A DNA stretch of 64,000 bases from Paremcibacter congregatus. GTDB lineage: Bacteria; Pseudomonadota; Alphaproteobacteria; Sphingomonadales; Emcibacteraceae. The stretch is taken from the NCBI RefSeq assembly GCF_006385135.1, contig NZ_CP041025.1, positions 186,001-250,000 on the forward strand, read 5' to 3'. Both the position numbers and the translations under genes were made by a program. The notes beneath the pieces were generated by a model. It made no database searches. It worked only from the letters and a program-made list of their open reading frames with translations, and was not told the DNA's origin. This document shows, in pieces, positions 29,001 through 38,645 of the stretch (position 1 is its first letter; every line of letters begins with the position of its first letter).

Positions 29001-29127
29001 GACCCCTTACCTCAACAACCCGCGCCCGGATAATCTCGGTTACGGCGAATATGACCATCTGGCCCGCACCCGCGAATGGCGGGGCAATGATCTCGAGCAG
29101 GATGAGGAAGGGGAGGTGACGTTATGA
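26059..29127 (+). CDS. addB: double-strand break repair nuclease AddB, alphaproteobacterial type
   Basis: 1022 aa partner of AddA in the AddAB helicase-nuclease, which resects double-strand breaks for recombination. The N-terminal region has LILLPNRRAVRSLRDAF, with the inactivated-helicase fold through the middle (ILAGLNEGSWPPEPAPDPWMSRPMRR). The C-terminal nuclease begins near residue 745 (LSVTRIQKWMQDPYSIYAHY) and carries the catalytic IIDYKTG with Asp888 and a following Gln-containing QLPLEGLM. The cysteines that bind the iron-sulfur cluster in Bacillus AddB are absent here (QDPYSIY where CP is expected, and no terminal cysteine group). The end overlaps the addA start by ATGA. Confidence 0.92.
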   Translation: MPRRLKKAPELYNLPAHTSFVDGLVAGIRARFGDDPLTLSDVLILLPNRRAVRSLRDAFLRQAGGKSLLLPRIEPIGDVDEDDLFLSGNLPQATWDSALAPAISPFTRQMLLMDIIARWYRRRQAVTGEPVPEVAQCAILAQALGQFLDQVQTEQLTFRDLENLVPEEYAGHWQQTLEFLKILTEHWPDILGPTGFSDVAARRNILLEGLREKWLENPPAHPIIAAGSTGSIPATAGLLEVVARLPQGIVLLPGLDAEMDAASWDVLDDTHPQATMKHLLEAIGANRDEVRPWLDQTPSAAKLARHRLLQEVMRPAETTDQWRTLTLDITAATEGFLRLDAPGQREEAGMIALMLREVLETDGKTAALVTPDRQLARRVAGEMQRWDILIDDSAGTPLFNTAAGLYLRLTAEMVGDGLAPVGLLSVLKHPLSAGGEVVGDFRQKVRLLESHILRGPRPGAGTGGIARAIASALAVQKKASKERVVAELMALAEWWAGLAGVIAPFEQMMARPDASFEDLLIAHIEMAEGLAASHDRTGAERVWRGDAGEAAAQLIEDLHLAAPHLPSLACETYPSLLEVFMGGVTVRPKYGQHPRLNIWGPLEARLQQADLVILAGLNEGSWPPEPAPDPWMSRPMRRAFGLPSLEQKIGLSAHDFIQAASAPQVVISRAEKVDGTPTVKSRWLSRLDAIAADADFAIPKATTTAQWLDWYRALDKPEQVRSIAPPRPTPPLTARPRSLSVTRIQKWMQDPYSIYAHYILGLRVLDPLDADPGAADKGTIIHDALDAFLKQYPDHLPDDAVDRLAEIGREKFDAYLDRPTVRAFWWPRFLQVADWFVAEERIRRATSATVATEISGEKIFSLPGGDFTLTAKADRIDRLGDGTYSIIDYKTGASPTVRQIYAGYAPQLPLEGLMVEGGNFSGIAAGGVVSDLSYWQLKGGEEVAKISSFNMNVRAKVDVGEVIKASYDGLVRLVTTFDLEATPYLNNPRPDNLGYGEYDHLARTREWRGNDLEQDEEGEVTL

Positions 29128-32100
29128 CCGCCCAGACCCCTGATCAGAAACGTGCTTCCGATCCCACCGCCTCCGTCTGGGTGGCGGCGTCTGCGGGCAC
29201 GGGCAAGACTTTCGTGCTGACCAACCGGGTGCTGCGCATTCTGTTGAACGGCACACGCCCGGAACGCATTCTCTGCCTGACTTTCACCAAGGCGGCGGCG
29301 GCGGAGATGGCCAACCGGCTCAACAAACGGCTCGGTCAATGGGTGACCTGTTCGGACGCGGACCTGCGGCGGGATATCACCGACCTGACCGGCCACGCCC
29401 CGCGCCCCGACGAACAGGATCAGGCCCGGAAGCTTTTCGCCCAGGTGCTGGAAGTGCCGGGCGGGTTGAAAATTCAGACCATTCACGCCTTCTGTCAGTC
29501 GCTGCTCGGGCGCTTCCCTCTGGAAGCCGGAATTGCCCCCCACTTTCAGGTGATGGATGAACGCACCGCCCTGGATCATCTGGCCCGCGCCCGTGATGCG
29601 GTCCTGACCGAGGCGCAGGCGGCAATCAATCCGGCGCTGGCGGAGGCGCTGGCCTATATTTCCCGAAAAGTAACGGAAACGACCTTTGGTGAGTTGATCC
29701 GCGAGCTGATAGGGCAACGCAGCGGGCTGGAACAGATGCTGGGCCGCGTCCGGCTGGTGGCGCAAGCGATATCCGCCATGGAGAATTTGTTGGGCCTGTC
29801 CCGCGGCGACACGCGGGAGTCGCTTATTGCGGCCGCCTGCGAGGAAGAAAATTTTTCCGGTGCGGGCTTGCGGCAGGCGGTGGAGACCCTGCTCGGCGGT
29901 AGCGCGGCCAATCAGAAAACCGCGGCGCTGATGGCGGGCTGGCTCGGCGCACCCGACGACCGCCGAGAGAGATTTGAGGGGTACAAAAGCGCGTATCTCA
30001 CCACCAAGGGCGAGATTCGCAAGAGCCTGATGCCGAAAAAGCTGGCGGAAAGCTGCCCGGGCGGCCTGGCGGCGATGGAGGCGGAGGCGGACCGTCTGCA
30101 GGCGCTTGATGGGAAGCTTAAATTGGTCACCCTGCTGGACAACAGCCGGGCGTTGCTCAGTCTCGGGGCGGCGATGATGACGGCGTTTCGCGACAGCAAA
30201 AAACGCCATGCGGTGATGGATTATGACGATCTGATCCTCAAGGTGACCGATCTGATCAGCCGCGAGGGCATTGCCGACTGGATTCTCTATAAGCTCGACG
30301 GCGGCATCGACCATATCCTGATCGACGAAGCCCAGGACACCAACCCGGAACAATGGCGGGTGGTCAAGGCGCTGGCCGAGGAGTTTTTCACCGGCGAGGG
30401 CCAGGGAGAGGCGGTGCGCACCCTGTTCGCCGTCGGTGACGTCAAGCAGTCGATCTATAGTTTTCAGCGCGCCGATCCGAAGGAATTCGTCGATAACCGC
30501 CTGACGTTCGAAGAAAAATCGGCGGCGGTGGACCACAGCTTCCACAATGTCAATCTCGCCCTGTCCTTCCGCTCGACGGCGGCGGTGCTGTCGCTGGTCG
30601 ATCAGGTGTTTATTGCCGCCGACAGCCGCATCGCCCTGTCCTTTAGCCCGGATGAGATCCGTCATCTGCCGTCGCGGGTCGGCCATGCGGGGCTGGTGGA
30701 AGTGTGGGATACTTCAGCGCCGGATGTGTTGCCCGACCCGGACGACTGGCAGCCGCCGGTGATCCAGCAACCGTCCCATGCACCGGAAATGAAAGTGGCG
30801 CTGCGCATTGCCGACCGCATTAAATTGTGGCTCGACACGGGGGAGATTCTGGAAGCCCAGGGTCGTCCGATCCGGGCCGGGGACATCATGATTCTGGTGC
30901 GCCGTCGCACCGCCTTTGACGATTATATGATCCGGGCCCTGAAGGCGCGCGATATCCCGGTGGCGGGGCAGGACAAGATGCTGCTGAGTGAGCAGATCGC
31001 GGTGATGGACCTGATGGCGGTGGGGCAGTTGGTGCTGCTGCCCGATGATGATCTGACGCTGGCGGTGGTGTTGAAAAGCCCGCTGGTCGGTTTTTCGGAA
31101 GAGGATCTTTATGATCTGGCGTATGGCCGTCGCGGCAGCCTGTGGGCGGCCCTGCTCACCCGCAAGGACGAGCGGGACAGCTTCCGCCGCGCCCATGAGT
31201 TCCTGACCAACCTGACCAATTTCGCCGATCAGGCCCCGCCGTTTGAATTTTACAGTCATCTGCTGACCAGCCTGCGCGGGCGCGAGAAGCTTCTGGCGCG
31301 GCTCGGCGAAGAGGCCAACGATCCGATTGATGAATTCCTTCAGCTCGCCATGGGCTATGAGGCCAATAATATCTCCTCCCTACAGGGATTTTTGAGCTGG
31401 GTCGAGCAGGGCAATGTGGAGATCAAACGCGATATGGAGCAGGGCCAGGATCAGGTGCGCATCATGACCGTGCACGGGGCCAAGGGCCTGCAGGCGCCGA
31501 TCGTCTTCCTGCCCGATACATGTCAGGTGCCGAGCAAGGGGTCGCGCCTCTTGTGGGCGGACGGTCTGTTGTTCTGGCCCCAGAAAAGCGACTATGAACT
31601 TGGCCCCTGCGCCGAAGCGCGGGCGGCGATCAACCTCAACCGGGATCAGGAATACCTCCGGCTGCTTTATGTGGCCCTGACCCGGGCGGAAGACCGGCTC
31701 TATATCACCGGCTGGGACGGCAAGCGCGAGCGCAGTGAAAACTGCTGGTATGACCGCATCAAGGCGGCCTTGTCCGACATGGACGGGGTGCGTGCCGGCG
31801 ACGACAGTGATGATTACCTGCTGCGCTATCATTGCCCTCAGGAGGCGGTGCTGCCGGGTGAAGAAGCCCGGACGACCGAGATGCGGGCGACACAGCCCTT
31901 GCCCCCTTGGGCGAAATCCCTGCCGCCGGCGGAGCCTTCCCCGGTGCGGCCCTTAAGCCCGTCGCGGCCCGAGGAGGAAGAACCGGCGGTGCAAAGCCCG
32001 TTGCTGGCCAGCGCCGTGAAAGCGAGGGATCAGAGCCGCTTCCATCGCGGGCGACTGATCCACAGACTGTTGGAAATTCTGCCGGATATGGCGGTGGTGC

Positions 32101-32528
32101 GACAGGCACAGGCAGCGGAAGAGTTTCTCTCGCAACCGGCCTATGATTTGGCGGCGGAGGATATCGCGGGAATCACCAAGCAGATCATGGGCATTCTCAG
32201 CGATCCGGCCTTTGCCGCGGTCTTTGGTCCCGGCAGCCGCGCCGAGGTGCCGATTGTCGGGCTGGTGGGGGCGACCCCGGTGTCGGGTCAGGTGGACCGG
32301 CTGGTGGTGACGGAGGACAGCATTCTGGTGGTCGATTATAAAACCAATCGTCCGCCGCCCTTTGACGTGGCTGATGTCTCACGGCTCTATCTGCGCCAGA
32401 TGGCGGCCTACCGGGCGGTGCTGCGGGATATATATCCGGACAAAGAGATCACTTGTATGCTGCTATGGACCGATGTGGCTGATCTGATGGCATTGCCGAA
32501 TCCCTTGCTGGATCAGGTAATTTTTTGA
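29124..32528 (+). CDS. addA: double-strand break repair helicase-nuclease AddA
   Basis: 1134 aa UvrD-like superfamily 1 helicase with a C-terminal RecB-type nuclease. The Walker A motif is AASAGTGKTFVLTNR (residues 21-35). Further motifs are LCLTFTKAAAAEM, ILIDEAQDTNPEQW (Walker B), GDVKQSIYSFQRADP, LSFRST, IMTVHGAKGLQAPIVFLPD and LLYVALTRAEDRLYI. The nuclease motif VVDYKTNRPP with downstream RQMAAYRAVL is intact, so both AddA and AddB nucleases look active. It is translationally coupled to addB. Confidence 0.94.
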   Translation: MTAQTPDQKRASDPTASVWVAASAGTGKTFVLTNRVLRILLNGTRPERILCLTFTKAAAAEMANRLNKRLGQWVTCSDADLRRDITDLTGHAPRPDEQDQARKLFAQVLEVPGGLKIQTIHAFCQSLLGRFPLEAGIAPHFQVMDERTALDHLARARDAVLTEAQAAINPALAEALAYISRKVTETTFGELIRELIGQRSGLEQMLGRVRLVAQAISAMENLLGLSRGDTRESLIAAACEEENFSGAGLRQAVETLLGGSAANQKTAALMAGWLGAPDDRRERFEGYKSAYLTTKGEIRKSLMPKKLAESCPGGLAAMEAEADRLQALDGKLKLVTLLDNSRALLSLGAAMMTAFRDSKKRHAVMDYDDLILKVTDLISREGIADWILYKLDGGIDHILIDEAQDTNPEQWRVVKALAEEFFTGEGQGEAVRTLFAVGDVKQSIYSFQRADPKEFVDNRLTFEEKSAAVDHSFHNVNLALSFRSTAAVLSLVDQVFIAADSRIALSFSPDEIRHLPSRVGHAGLVEVWDTSAPDVLPDPDDWQPPVIQQPSHAPEMKVALRIADRIKLWLDTGEILEAQGRPIRAGDIMILVRRRTAFDDYMIRALKARDIPVAGQDKMLLSEQIAVMDLMAVGQLVLLPDDDLTLAVVLKSPLVGFSEEDLYDLAYGRRGSLWAALLTRKDERDSFRRAHEFLTNLTNFADQAPPFEFYSHLLTSLRGREKLLARLGEEANDPIDEFLQLAMGYEANNISSLQGFLSWVEQGNVEIKRDMEQGQDQVRIMTVHGAKGLQAPIVFLPDTCQVPSKGSRLLWADGLLFWPQKSDYELGPCAEARAAINLNRDQEYLRLLYVALTRAEDRLYITGWDGKRERSENCWYDRIKAALSDMDGVRAGDDSDDYLLRYHCPQEAVLPGEEARTTEMRATQPLPPWAKSLPPAEPSPVRPLSPSRPEEEEPAVQSPLLASAVKARDQSRFHRGRLIHRLLEILPDMAVVRQAQAAEEFLSQPAYDLAAEDIAGITKQIMGILSDPAFAAVFGPGSRAEVPIVGLVGATPVSGQVDRLVVTEDSILVVDYKTNRPPPFDVADVSRLYLRQMAAYRAVLRDIYPDKEITCMLLWTDVADLMALPNPLLDQVIF

Positions 32529-32555
32529 TCACGGTTAATTGTTCTGTGCTTTTAC

Positions 32556-32584
32556 TTGACGGAATGCCACCTGCTTCCTACATT
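32556..32584 (+). promoter_or_regulatory. sigma70-type promoter for trxA
   Basis: TTGACG (32556-32561) and TACATT (32579-32584) have an exact 17-base spacer and lie 40 bases upstream of the trxA start. Confidence 0.5.
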
Positions 32585-32624
32585 TGGTCTATAGTTTTAC
32601 TTTGATATAAGGAATGATAGAATA

Positions 32625-32945
32625 ATGAGCATTATTGCCGTCACGGATAGTGAATTTGAAGCAAAAGTCATGAACGCCAGCGGACCGGTACTGGTCGATT
32701 TCTGGGCGGAATGGTGCGGCCCCTGTAAACAGCTGGGCCCTATTCTCGATCAGATGTCTGGTGAAATGGGCGACGCTTTGACCATCGCCAAGGTCAATAT
32801 TGATGAAAACCCGGAAGCCCCGACCCGATATGGCGTGCGCAGCATTCCAACCATGCTTCTGTTCAAGGACGGTGAAGTGGCGGCGATGAAAGTCGGCCTC
32901 TGTTCCAAATCTGACCTGGAATCCTGGGTCAAAGAAAACAGCTGA
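32625..32945 (+). CDS. trxA: thioredoxin
   Basis: 106 aa cytoplasmic disulfide reductase. The active site is FWAEWCGPCKQLGP, and the cis-proline region reads VRSIPTMLLF. It is preceded by its own promoter and RBS (AAGGAATGATAG) and followed by a hairpin terminator, so it is likely monocistronic. Its position between addA and folC is common in alphaproteobacteria. Confidence 0.96.
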   Translation: MSIIAVTDSEFEAKVMNASGPVLVDFWAEWCGPCKQLGPILDQMSGEMGDALTIAKVNIDENPEAPTRYGVRSIPTMLLFKDGEVAAMKVGLCSKSDLESWVKENS

Positions 32946-32966
32946 TCCTTCACGGAGCAGCGGTCT

Positions 32967-32995
32967 AAAAGCGCGGCAATGCCGCGCTTTTTTTA
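32967..32995 (+). terminator. intrinsic terminator after trxA
   Basis: AAAAGCGCGGC, AAT loop, GCCGCGCTTTTTTT: a perfect GC stem with a T7 tail. Confidence 0.9.
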
Positions 32996-33017
32996 TGCCG
33001 GCTCCATCAGCAGGGGG

Positions 33018-33032
33018 TTAACGGCTTCTTAA
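33018..33032. promoter_or_regulatory. CtrA-type box (TTAA-N7-TTAA)
   Basis: TTAA (33018-33021), CGGCTTC, TTAA (33029-33032) is an exact match to the alphaproteobacterial CtrA recognition pattern, and it is followed by a gene for a diguanylate cyclase starting at 33099. It was the only exact N7 pair I found in the intergenic regions by eye. Confidence 0.55.
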
Positions 33033-33098
33033 GCGGTGTGCTTTACTGATATATAAGGAAATTCTATTAAACGTTGTCAGCTTGGAAAAAACCCGCCT

Positions 33099-34376
33099 AT
33101 GTCAGAAAGTAAATTGAAGGTTCTGGTTGTTGAAGACAGCAAATTCTTCATAAAAGCGTTACGGCATAAACTCAGAGTTTTCAAGGAAGTCGAACCTGTC
33201 TTTGTTGAGAATTATAAAAACGCCCAGGCGGCGATCAGCGCAGCCGGAGACGGGGCGTTCTTTATTGCATTGCTGGATTTGTGTCTGCCCGATGCTGGGA
33301 ATGGCGAAATCATCGAACTTACCCATGCTCAGCAAATCCCTTCCATTATACTCAGCAGCAGCAGCACGCGGGAACGGCTTGATTATTATTACAGCCGGGG
33401 CGCCATTGACTGTATTTCAAAGGACAACACCGCCAGCCTGGATTATCTGATTTCTTTGTTGCGGCGACTTCTGCTGAACCGCCATCTGACGGTAATGGTG
33501 GTCGAAGATACATTGATCAGCCGGAAAATTCTGGTGGCGCATTTAAGTCGGCAGTTCCTGACGGTGATTGAGGCCGAAGATGGCCGTGAAGCCCTCGAGA
33601 TGCTGGATCAGCAGGGGGATATTAATATGATCCTGACAGATTATAACATGCCGCATATTGACGGTTTTGAACTGACCCGCCGGGTGCGAAAGTCTTATCC
33701 AAAAAATAAGCTGCCGATCATCGGGGTAACCGGGTTAGGGCGGGATGATTTCGCGGTGCAGTTTCTTAAACTGGGGGCGAATGACTTCATTCACAAACCG
33801 TTCAGCTATGAAGAATTGCTTTGCCGGGTATCACAAAACCTTGAAATTACTGTCCTGATCAACGAGTTGCGGCAAAGCGCATATCGCGACGCCCTGACGG
33901 GTCTTTATAATCGTCGCCATCTGTTTGAATTTGGTGAAGCGCTATATCAGGATTCCCCGGCGAAAAAAGCCGCGACAATCCTGGCGATGATCGACATTGA
34001 TTATTTCAAGAAGATTAATGACAATTATGGCCACCAGGTCGGGGATGAAATACTTATTGAAATTTCCAACGCCTTTACGGGTTATGTCACCAAGCAGGAT
34101 ATGGTGGCGCGTTTTGGGGGCGAGGAATTTTGTATCATTCTGAAAAACACTGATGTGGAAAAGGCAATTGAACGTTTAGAAACCCTGCGTCTGTCCATTG
34201 CCGATCAGGCCTTTCTGGTCGATGGGGAGAAGGTCCATGTCAGCATCAGCATCGGCATGTGCCGGGCGTTGCACGATAGTTTTGATGATACCATGCAGGC
34301 GGCCGATCAGGCCCTGTATGAAGCCAAACGTCAAGGCCGCAATTGTCTGAGGCTGGATCAGGAAACACAAGACTAG
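33099..34376 (+). CDS. PleD-like diguanylate cyclase response regulator (REC-REC-GGDEF)
   Basis: 425 aa. The first receiver domain (about 1-125) has VVEDSKF and acceptor Asp60; the second (about 130-250) has VVEDTLISR, Asp181 in LTDYNMP and a Lys in IHKPFS. The GGDEF domain starts at DALTGLYNRRHLF, with active site RFGGEEF (340-344), so synthesis of cyclic di-GMP from two GTP is expected. The product-inhibition site RxxD is degenerate: residues 331-334 read TKQD. The domain order equals Caulobacter PleD, but synteny with divK is lacking, so orthology is not claimed. A CtrA-type box lies 67 bases upstream. Confidence 0.9.
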   Translation: MSESKLKVLVVEDSKFFIKALRHKLRVFKEVEPVFVENYKNAQAAISAAGDGAFFIALLDLCLPDAGNGEIIELTHAQQIPSIILSSSSTRERLDYYYSRGAIDCISKDNTASLDYLISLLRRLLLNRHLTVMVVEDTLISRKILVAHLSRQFLTVIEAEDGREALEMLDQQGDINMILTDYNMPHIDGFELTRRVRKSYPKNKLPIIGVTGLGRDDFAVQFLKLGANDFIHKPFSYEELLCRVSQNLEITVLINELRQSAYRDALTGLYNRRHLFEFGEALYQDSPAKKAATILAMIDIDYFKKINDNYGHQVGDEILIEISNAFTGYVTKQDMVARFGGEEFCIILKNTDVEKAIERLETLRLSIADQAFLVDGEKVHVSISIGMCRALHDSFDDTMQAADQALYEAKRQGRNCLRLDQETQD

Positions 34377-34388
34377 AAATCGTTTTGT

Positions 34389-35684
34389 CTAGTCCGGCAA
34401 CAGATCATTTTGATCCAGAATCTGTCCTGCTAGATAAAGTGACCCGCAAATCAGCACCCGTACGGCATGGCCTTTGCTGTGCCCGGCGATATGCTGCAGC
34501 GCCTGTTGAGGCGTTGTGCTGGGCTCTGCGGCGAGAGAGAGCCCCTGGGCGAAGGCCGTGATGTCTTCTGCCGCATGACTGTCTTCCCCCACCACCGTAA
34601 CACCATAGAGCGCCGTGACATGAGGACGGAGAGGTGCGAGAAAGCCCGCGGCATCCTTGTTGGCCATCATACCGCAGATAAGATACAGGGGCAGGTCATG
34701 CTGTTGGGCGAAATGGTCCGCCAGAATTTGTCCCGCCGCCGGGTTATGTCCGCCGTCAAGCCACAGTTCACTGCCCTCGGGCAACAGATGGCCAAAGGCG
34801 CTGTCCGTGATATTCTGCAGTCGCGCCGGCCAGCGGGCGGACATCACGCCAGACCGGATCGCGGCATCTGAAACCGGCAGGCGGTTCTGATGCCGCAGGC
34901 AGGCAATCGCCAGCCCGGCGTTATGGATCTGGTGGGGGCCTTTCAGGTTGGGGAGCGGCAAGGCCAGTGCTCCGTAATCGTCGCGATAAAGAAAGCCGTC
35001 ATCAGTGGCGCTGACTGTCCATGCGCCGTAGGCAATGGTCGGGGCGCCCACCTGGTCGGCGCAGGCCAGAATGGCTTCCTGTGCGACCGGGGTCTGCCGG
35101 GCAAGGACCAGGGGCGCGCCCGTCTTGGCGATGCCGGCCTTTTCCCGGGCAATGCCGGCAAGATCGGACCCGAGAAACTGTTCATGGTCGACCGAAACCG
35201 GGGTGATGACGGTGGACAGGGGCTGATCAATGACATTGGTCGCGTCCAGCCTGCCCCCAAGCCCCACTTCCAGCAGCAACACATCCGCCGGATGATCGGC
35301 AAAGGCTTTCAGGGCAATGGCGGTGGTGATCTCGAAATAGGTGATCGGGGTGCTGCCGTTGATCTCTTCACACTCAACAAGGTGGCGATACAGGATATCT
35401 TCGTCGATGATTTTACCGGCGAGCCGGATGCGTTCGGCGAAGCGCACCAGATGCGGTGAACTGTAGACATGCACGCGCAGACCCTGAGCTTCCAAAATGG
35501 CGCGGAGGTAAGCTGTGGTCGATCCCTTGCCATTGGTGCCGGCGACATGGATGACCGGCGGCAGGCGCCGTTCGGGGTTGCCCAACCGGTCGAGTAGGGC
35601 CGTCATGCGGTCCAGGCTCAGGTCTATTTTTTTGGGATGCAGGCGGAACAGTCTTTCCAGCACCTGATCGGAAGGCCGTGTCAT
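34389..35684 (-). CDS. folC: bifunctional dihydrofolate/folylpolyglutamate synthase
   Basis: 431 aa Mur-ligase-family enzyme adding glutamate to dihydropteroate and to folates. The ATP site HVAGTNGKGSTTAYLRAILE, the SSPHLVRFAERI motif, EVGLGGRLDATN and the C-terminal WLDGGHNPAAG are typical. It begins the minus-strand block next to accD, 7 bases downstream of it, as in many proteobacteria. It converges on the diguanylate cyclase gene with a 12-base gap and no terminator. Confidence 0.95.
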   Translation of the reverse strand: MTRPSDQVLERLFRLHPKKIDLSLDRMTALLDRLGNPERRLPPVIHVAGTNGKGSTTAYLRAILEAQGLRVHVYSSPHLVRFAERIRLAGKIIDEDILYRHLVECEEINGSTPITYFEITTAIALKAFADHPADVLLLEVGLGGRLDATNVIDQPLSTVITPVSVDHEQFLGSDLAGIAREKAGIAKTGAPLVLARQTPVAQEAILACADQVGAPTIAYGAWTVSATDDGFLYRDDYGALALPLPNLKGPHQIHNAGLAIACLRHQNRLPVSDAAIRSGVMSARWPARLQNITDSAFGHLLPEGSELWLDGGHNPAAGQILADHFAQQHDLPLYLICGMMANKDAAGFLAPLRPHVTALYGVTVVGEDSHAAEDITAFAQGLSLAAEPSTTPQQALQHIAGHSKGHAVRVLICGSLYLAGQILDQNDLLPD

Positions 35685-35691
35685 GGCTGCA

Positions 35692-36555
35692 TTACGCCGC
35701 TTTGGGCTGCTTCATCAGAAGGCTCAGCAGATTGATCAGGTTATCCCGCATTTCATGGCGATGAACGATCATGTCGACCATACCATGTTCAAACAGATAT
35801 TCTGATTTCTGGAATCCTTCCGGCAGTTCTTCGCGGATGGTGTCCTTGATCACCCGGGGACCGGCAAAGCAGATCAGGGCGTTGGGTTCGGCAATCTGGA
35901 CATCGCCGAGCATGGCGTAGGAGGCCGTGACCCCGCCCGTGGTCGGGTCAGTCAGCACCACGATATAGGGCAGTCCGGCGTCTTTGACCATTTCAACCGC
36001 CACGGTGGTGCGGGGCATCTGCATCAGGGACAGAATACCTTCCTGCATGCGGGCCCCGCCGGCGGCGGCAAACAACACCAATGGCGCTTTTTTCGCGACG
36101 GCGGTTTCGGCGGCGGCGACAATGCCATTGCCGACGGCCATGCCCATGGAACCGCCCATGAACAGAAAGCTTTGCACGGCGAGAACCGCATTGACTGTGC
36201 CGACCTTACCGTAGGCAACCGCCATGGCGTCATCAAAATCGCTTTTGGCGCGGGCGGCCTTCAGGCGATCGGTGTAACGTTTCTGGTCGCGGAATTTCAG
36301 GGGATCCTCAACGGGCTTTGGAACATCAATCAAGGTGTATTCGCCGTCATTGAAGGTGGTCTTGAAACGGGTGACCGGATCAATGCGGCCATGAAAACCG
36401 CAATGGCTACAGACGGACTGAACCTCGAGATAATCCTTCAAATACAGCAGTTGCCCACAGCCTTTACATTTATGCCACAGGTTATCGGGCGTCTCTTTTT
36501 TATTTTCGAGAACCGCTCTGATTTTCGGACGCACGAAATTGGTAATCCAGTTCAT
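35692..36555 (-). CDS. accD: acetyl-CoA carboxylase carboxyltransferase subunit beta
   Basis: 287 aa beta subunit of the carboxyltransferase making malonyl-CoA. The N-terminal zinc ribbon has CKGCGQLL and CSHCGFH (four cysteines). The carboxyltransferase core shows ALICFAGPRVI, the glycine-rich GGARMQEG and VLTDPTTGGVTAS. Location between trpA and folC is a conserved proteobacterial arrangement. Confidence 0.96.
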   Translation of the reverse strand: MNWITNFVRPKIRAVLENKKETPDNLWHKCKGCGQLLYLKDYLEVQSVCSHCGFHGRIDPVTRFKTTFNDGEYTLIDVPKPVEDPLKFRDQKRYTDRLKAARAKSDFDDAMAVAYGKVGTVNAVLAVQSFLFMGGSMGMAVGNGIVAAAETAVAKKAPLVLFAAAGGARMQEGILSLMQMPRTTVAVEMVKDAGLPYIVVLTDPTTGGVTASYAMLGDVQIAEPNALICFAGPRVIKDTIREELPEGFQKSEYLFEHGMVDMIVHRHEMRDNLINLLSLLMKQPKAA

Positions 36556-36598
36556 ACTACACCCTTGTTGTTATCTTGTTGCCTGAATTTTTCTGCCC

Positions 36599-37429
36599 TT
36601 AAAACCGCGCTTTATGGACGCCGTCAGCAAGGGATTTAACAAAGTCAAGGACTCTACTCTCTAGCGCAGAATTTGCAAGTCCTTCTTGTGTAATATTCTC
36701 TGCGACGATAGAGACGATGGCCGAGCCCACTACGACGGCATCGGCAAATTTGGCGAAGCCCGCGGCATTTTCCGGCGTCTTGATGCCGAAGCCGACGGCG
36801 ACCGGCAACTCTGTCTGCTTACGGATCATCTCTACGGCGGCCTGGACCGGTTTCAGATCCGGCACCCGCGTGCCGGTAATTCCGGCAATGGAGACATAAT
36901 ACAGGAAACCGGAGGCCTGCGCCAGAATCTTGTCGAGACGGGCGCTGTCCGTGGTCGGGGTGGCCAGATGGATGCAGCCCATGCCGGCGGCCTTGCAGGG
37001 AATCGCCAGTTCGCGGTCTTCTTCCGGCGGCAGATCGACGATGATCAGGCCGTCCACCCCGGCTTCCAGCGCGTCCTTAAGGAAGCGATCGACGCCGTAA
37101 ATATAGACCGGGTTATAATAGCCCATCAGGATGATCGGCGTCGTCTGATCCTCTTCGCGGAACTCCTGCACCATATCCAGGGTGCGCCGCGTGGTCATGC
37201 CCCCTTTCAGGGCGCGGATGCTGCTGGCCTGAATCGCCGGGCCGTCGGCCATCGGATCGGAAAAAGGCATGCCAAGCTCGATGATATCGGCGCCGGCCCC
37301 GGGCAGGCCTTTCAGAACCCTCAGGGCGGTGGCGTAATCGGGATCTCCGGCGGTGGTGAAGGTCACCAGACCGGCGCGGCCTTCCTGTTTCAGGGCGGCG
37401 AATTTTTTCTCTATCCGGGATACAGTCAT
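36599..37429 (-). CDS. trpA: tryptophan synthase alpha chain
   Basis: 276 aa TIM barrel that cleaves indole-3-glycerol phosphate. Catalytic residues sit in IIELGMPFSDPMADGP (Glu) and VDGLIIVDLPPEE (Asp). SIAGITGTR and VGFGIKTPE form the phosphate-binding loops. It follows trpB by 4 bases on the minus strand, so the two are made together for the alpha2-beta2 complex. Confidence 0.96.
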   Translation of the reverse strand: MTVSRIEKKFAALKQEGRAGLVTFTTAGDPDYATALRVLKGLPGAGADIIELGMPFSDPMADGPAIQASSIRALKGGMTTRRTLDMVQEFREEDQTTPIILMGYYNPVYIYGVDRFLKDALEAGVDGLIIVDLPPEEDRELAIPCKAAGMGCIHLATPTTDSARLDKILAQASGFLYYVSIAGITGTRVPDLKPVQAAVEMIRKQTELPVAVGFGIKTPENAAGFAKFADAVVVGSAIVSIVAENITQEGLANSALESRVLDFVKSLADGVHKARF

Positions 37430-37433
37430 GGTC

Positions 37434-38641
<1,208 letters not shown>

Positions 38642-38645
<4 letters not shown>

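Noticed and set aside
27349-29058. Long minus-strand open frame opposite addB
   Set aside because: Antisense shadow; low-complexity, Arg/His-rich translation with no domain.
29040-30686. Long minus-strand open frame opposite addA
   Set aside because: It is the antisense shadow of a GC-rich gene with full helicase motifs on the plus strand.
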